The notes under the pieces were generated by a model. It was not told where the DNA came from, did no database searches, and worked only from the letters and a program-made list of their open reading frames with translations. Positions 35,020 to 37,813 of a stretch of DNA of 37,813 nt are shown here, one piece after another. Both the position numbers and the translations under genes were made by a program. The number at the start of each line of letters is the position of its first letter. The first letter of the stretch is position 1. This stretch comes from Candidatus Mediterraneibacter pullicola (GTDB lineage: Bacteria; Bacillota; Clostridia; Lachnospirales; Lachnospiraceae), in assembly GCA_019117065.1 (NCBI GenBank), contig DXAK01000042.1:1-37813 (forward strand), written 5' to 3'.

Positions 35020-36441
35020 TTAGAGATCTATAAAATTGATGTCGTAATCTTTATCTTTTCCGTCCTCGCCTTCATCATCGTACTCTTCATCATCGTACTC
35101 ATCGTCTTCATACTCATCATCATATTCGTCGTCATCGTACTTATCGTCTTCATACTCATCGTCGTATTCGTCGTCTTCATACTCATCGTCTTCAAATTCA
35201 TTGCCGGCGTACTCATCTTTTTGCGATTTCAGATCTTTTTCGGATGATTTTTTAGACACTTTCTCATTTGAATCATCTTCATCGTCGAACGGGATATCAT
35301 ACTCATCATACAAATCATCCAATTCCTGATTACGATGTACTAATTTCACCGCGAATATAATCATCAGTATGAGAAGGAGCAGGCAGATCACAGCCATCGC
35401 CGTAACAACTACCATAACATGCTCACTAATAAACTGGCCAAATGCCCCCGGAAGAGCCGCGCCTGAATCAGTGTCTTCCGTACTGGCCGGAGCTTCAAAA
35501 TACTGATATGTTTCATCCTCAGCGTCATACTGATACAATCCTGCTTCGTTTGTCCGCGTGTTCAAAGCATAGATTACATAGAATCTATTAGATACTGACG
35601 GATCGGACCATATCGGAAACTCATAACCCTGAACTGTCAAAGTAGACTGCTCGTAATTGTCCGGAAGTTTCACTGCTTCCACATTATCCAAAGGAATCAG
35701 TGATGTGGTATCTGAGATCGTTACCTGAGCAAAAGGAACAAATGTTGCATCATCCTGCTGGAACAAGAAGAAGGTTCCCGCTCCCGAGGCATCGACCAGA
35801 TATCCAAGGGTGATTCCTGACTCGTTGGCAACGAACTTTCTTTCCTCCCCGTTGAAGGTCATTGTTGTCTCTGAGTATCCTTCCGGGATGTCAGCAGTTG
35901 TAAATGCCTCTGAAAAATTATAATCTGTTCCGTTCACGCTGACTGTAATATCTGTCGAGGTTCCCGCAGCCGCTGTTCCTGACGCTTCTACGCTAGTTGA
36001 CCCGTCATCTGCTGCGGCGATTGAAATCGCCGAAGAACCCTGTTCCAAATTCAGCGTCTCCCCTGAAGAAAGTACTGCAGAACTGCTATTCACAGTAAGA
36101 GTAGTATCCGTCTGCTTCAGCGCCCGGAACGTCATTGTACTGCGCAGTTCACTGCTACTCCCTGTACCTGTATACGTGAGGCTTCCGGAACCGTCCGCTG
36201 AAAACCCATCACCACTGACAAACTCAAGAGCAGATGTGTCATAATTCATTGTCACACTTACGTCTCCGACTGTACCGCCGTCACTTCTAACAACAAGATC
36301 AATGTTTACGTTTTCGCCAACCTTTGTAGACGGGTCCGAAAACATAAGAACGCCGTCTGCCGCAAACGCAAGTATAGAGAACATCGGAACCATAAGGCAC
36401 ACTGCAAGAATCATTCCTGCTAATTTCTTAAATGCTTTCAT
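35020..36441 (-). CDS. Cohesin-like secreted membrane protein with hyperacidic cytosolic tail
   Basis: 473 residues. Signal peptide 1-28 (ending LAFAAD). Residues about 30-143 look like a cohesin-type beta-sandwich (VGENVNIDLVVRSDGGTVGD, SVTMNYDTSALEFVSG). A second external region runs to about 335, then one membrane helix (342-366). The cytosolic tail (371-473) is extremely acidic, with repeats of EDDEYDDEYEDD type over residues 416-460, encoded at about 35060-35195 by near-repeating GAT/GAA/TAT codons. Cohesins bind dockerins in cellulosomes, but single-copy cohesin-like domains also occur in unrelated surface proteins. No dockerin gene is in the window. The tail might bind cations or a cytosolic partner. 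ATG at 36441 follows AGAGGTAG. Confidence 0.82.
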   Translation of the reverse strand: MKAFKKLAGMILAVCLMVPMFSILAFAADGVLMFSDPSTKVGENVNIDLVVRSDGGTVGDVSVTMNYDTSALEFVSGDGFSADGSGSLTYTGTGSSSELRSTMTFRALKQTDTTLTVNSSSAVLSSGETLNLEQGSSAISIAAADDGSTSVEASGTAAAGTSTDITVSVNGTDYNFSEAFTTADIPEGYSETTMTFNGEERKFVANESGITLGYLVDASGAGTFFLFQQDDATFVPFAQVTISDTTSLIPLDNVEAVKLPDNYEQSTLTVQGYEFPIWSDPSVSNRFYVIYALNTRTNEAGLYQYDAEDETYQYFEAPASTEDTDSGAALPGAFGQFISEHVMVVVTAMAVICLLLLILMIIFAVKLVHRNQELDDLYDEYDIPFDDEDDSNEKVSKKSSEKDLKSQKDEYAGNEFEDDEYEDDEYDDEYEDDKYDDDEYDDEYEDDEYDDEEYDDEGEDGKDKDYDINFIDL

Positions 36442-36623
36442 ATAACTACCTCTTCTGTATTTTTAATTTGCCTGTTTTTACAGCCGTCTCTTGTCACAGA
36501 TAGCTGCCACTGCCTATTATCATACACTTTTCATACAAAAAAGTCCAGAATTATATTATAATATCTGTAAGAGAAACCATTTCGAAAAGCAATTTCATAT
36601 TACCACAGATAGGAGGTCATACT

Positions 36624-36899
36624 ATGATAAGCGAACATACTCTCATTGCCATGGCAGATGGCAGCATGCGCCCGATCAAAATGGTGCGCGTAGGAAATCA
36701 GACAGCTACACGGCACGGCGGGGCGCTCGTATTCGACACATGGAAGTCGGTTGAGGGCAGTTTTATCCGGCTTTCCGTGCAAGGATATAAACTGGAAGTG
36801 TCAAAAGACTGTCCCATTCTCGCGGCGGACGGTATGTGGAGACGTGCCGAAACGTTAAAGGAAGGTGACCAAATTTTGACCACGAAATGTGCGTGGTAA
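36624..36899 (+). CDS. Orphan Hint-like mini-protein
   Basis: 91 residues. The pattern TLIAMADGSMRPIKMVRVGN, then IRLSVQGYKLEVSKDCPILA, then MWRRAETLKEGDQI matches the block order of Hint (hedgehog/intein) domains. The catalytic Cys at the start is missing (MISEHTLI) and the usual HP in block B is CP, so self-splicing is unlikely. There is no extein, signal peptide or membrane helix. ATG at 36624 has a strong AGGAGGT at 36611-36617. Its stop codon TAA falls inside the first iteron of the mobile element that follows, so the true 3' end may have been lost. Family resemblance is moderate, function unknown. Confidence 0.65.
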   Translation: MISEHTLIAMADGSMRPIKMVRVGNQTATRHGGALVFDTWKSVEGSFIRLSVQGYKLEVSKDCPILAADGMWRRAETLKEGDQILTTKCAW

Positions 36900-37032
36900 G
36901 GTGATTTTACAGCCACAGGGTAAGGAGTTTTTTACATGCCGCGGTAAGAACTTTTTTACATCATGCGGTAAGGAGTTTTTTACATGAGTTGGTAAGAAGT
37001 TCTTTACACCGTCCGGTAATCACATTTTTACA
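36895..37032. repeat. Six 24-bp iterons at the end of an IS21-like element
   Basis: Units of the type GGTAAGGAGTTTTTTACA start at 36895, 36919, 36943, 36967, 36991 and 37015, exactly 24 bp apart. Each has GTAA and TTAC facing each other across 7 or 8 bases, a small palindrome. IS21-family elements carry multiple terminal repeats for transposase binding, so these are probably the left-end sites. Iterated operators or a replication origin are less likely. Confidence 0.85.
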
Positions 37033-37119
37033 TCCCCTGCGGCGAGTTTTATCACAGGAGGAGTCAGCGGTTCATCCGATTTTGTATACTGTAAGCAGTA
37101 CACAAGAGAGGAGACCTTT

Positions 37120-37796
37120 ATGCTGACAAAACAAAAATGCAGGAAATACAGGATTTAAAACTACAAGGTTACACAAAAGCTGATATTATCAGGTACTATG
37201 AAGCGCAGGGGCGCAAGCCTCCCAGCCGCCCCACGATCAGTAAATATTATGACATGGATGTAATCCCGGATGATCCAGGCGCTAAGCTTGCAAAACCAAA
37301 AACATTTGACGCGGAGCCTTTCCGCAGCACGATTATCAGAATCCTTGAGACGAACAGTGGAAAAAGTTTCTGTATGTCATCTGTTTACGATGTCCTGGAA
37401 GAAAAATTCATCGAAAACGGAGAGTATGAAAAACTTCCCGGGAACCAGCAGACGCTCCGCAACTATATCCACTATCTTGAGGATTCCGGACAGATCAACA
37501 GGGAACCGGAGCATCGTCGTATCTATGATTATGTTTTTGACACTCCGCCCGGAGAACAGATGCTGATCGACTTCGGTGAGGAGGCTCTCTCAAAAACAAC
37601 GCACATCCATTTCATCTTCCTTTTGCTGCGCTACAGTCGTTTTTTATGCGTTTATGCACAGGATCACAAATATAACTCGGAAGATGCAAACAGCCACTTT
37701 CCGCGGCCAGCAGGGCCGCATTTCCCGGCCAGTCAAGGCCATATTAAGCGGTCGGCTTTAGAGATCGGCAGGGCAAGAGGGGCTCCGCCCTGCTGA
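37120..37796 (+). pseudogene. istA: IS21-type transposase IstA, frameshifted and truncated
   Basis: The best start is ATG at 37120 behind GAGAGGAG (37105-37112), but that frame (MLTKQK) stops after 12 codons. The transposase frame is reached by a -1 step at the A5 run 37133-37137 and reads on as MQEIQDLKLQGYTKADIIRY. It shows an N-terminal helix-turn-helix (TKADIIRYYEAQGRKPPSRP), a linker, and the opening of the DDE domain with the first Asp in GEQMLIDFGEEA. After YNSEDA (about 37690) the family sequence is replaced by about 35 unrelated residues, and the frame stops at 37796. The remaining D and E residues are missing, so it is inactive unless rescued. Confidence 0.75.
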
Positions 37797-37813
37797 TCAG
37801 TATTGATCGTTGT

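Larger units (their letters stand above)
36895..37813 (+). mobile_element. IS21-family element, left part, degenerate
   Basis: Contains the iteron array, a leader with a palindrome GTATACTG-TAAG-CAGTACAC (37084-37103), and a broken istA. Neither an istB gene nor a right end is seen before the window ends. The outer border may lie a few bases left of 36895, at a TG near 36888, inside the end of the Hint-like gene. After about 37690 the sequence no longer fits IstA and has hairpins (37763-37798 and others), suggesting deletion or a second insertion. Confidence 0.7.

Noticed and set aside
34936..35247. 103-codon plus-strand hydrophobic frame with IVLIVFI repeats
   Set aside because: It is the reverse of the Asp/Glu/Tyr codon repeat of the cohesin-like gene and includes its terminator; not a real membrane protein.
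36895..37032. CRISPR array
   Set aside because: The 24-bp period leaves only about 6 bp between 18-bp units, far too short for spacers, and the units are next to a transposase gene.

Overview
The window reads as a chromosomal segment of a spore-forming, low-to-mid GC Firmicute, most probably a member of the Lachnospiraceae. The grounds are a spoIIGA-sigE pair, a cotJABC spore-coat operon, a threonine T-box ahead of thrS, a Gram-positive mraZ-to-ftsZ division cluster, and protein styles typical of gut clostridia (DUF1846, DegV, a cohesin-like membrane protein). No species can be named from sequence alone.

Layout. (1) 1-1950 is an AT-rich block on the minus strand. It has a LytTR response regulator followed by a peptidase-C39 ABC exporter that is cut by the window edge; this is a peptide-signalling or bacteriocin export module. 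(2) 1949-10900 is a run of housekeeping genes: ftsH, divergent DUF1846, pyrG behind a leader terminator, a dus-PAP2 pair whose 3' end overlaps pyrG, and a homodimer-type ABC exporter. (3) 10917-14912 holds thrS with its T-box, then sigE and spoIIGA under a promoter with Spo0A-type architecture. (4) 15204-26906 is the division and cell wall cluster, read on the minus strand in the order mraZ, rsmH, ftsL, two class B PBPs, mraY, murD, ftsW/spoVE, ftsQ, ftsZ. murE, murF, murG and ftsA are not in it. A 380-bp palindrome-rich gap lies where ftsA often sits. (5) 27213-31845 carries a small membrane protein, DegV, a second SEDS glycosyltransferase with a long basic N-terminus, and asnB. (6) A tRNA-Pro(GGG), then cotJABC (+), htrA (-) and a cohesin-like membrane protein with a hyperacidic tail (-). 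(7) The right end has a 91-residue orphan Hint-like protein, six 24-bp iterons, and a broken IS21-type istA.

How the parts work together: MraZ probably represses its own operon through decamer repeats that overlap its -10 box. RsmH to FtsZ build the septum. The duplicated PBP and SEDS genes are plausible vegetative and sporulation pairs. SpoIIGA processes pro-SigE, and SigE (or SigK) would then drive cotJABC in the mother cell.

The items most worth a second look are: the hairpin between the two PBPs, which buries the second gene's Shine-Dalgarno in a terminator-like stem; the KTG-to-KTA change in that same PBP; the structured ftsQ-ftsZ gap; the iteron array that starts on the stop codon of the Hint-like gene; and the pyrG leader terminator without the usual GGGC start. 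No whole new system could be demonstrated. All calls are from reading the sequence, with no database search.
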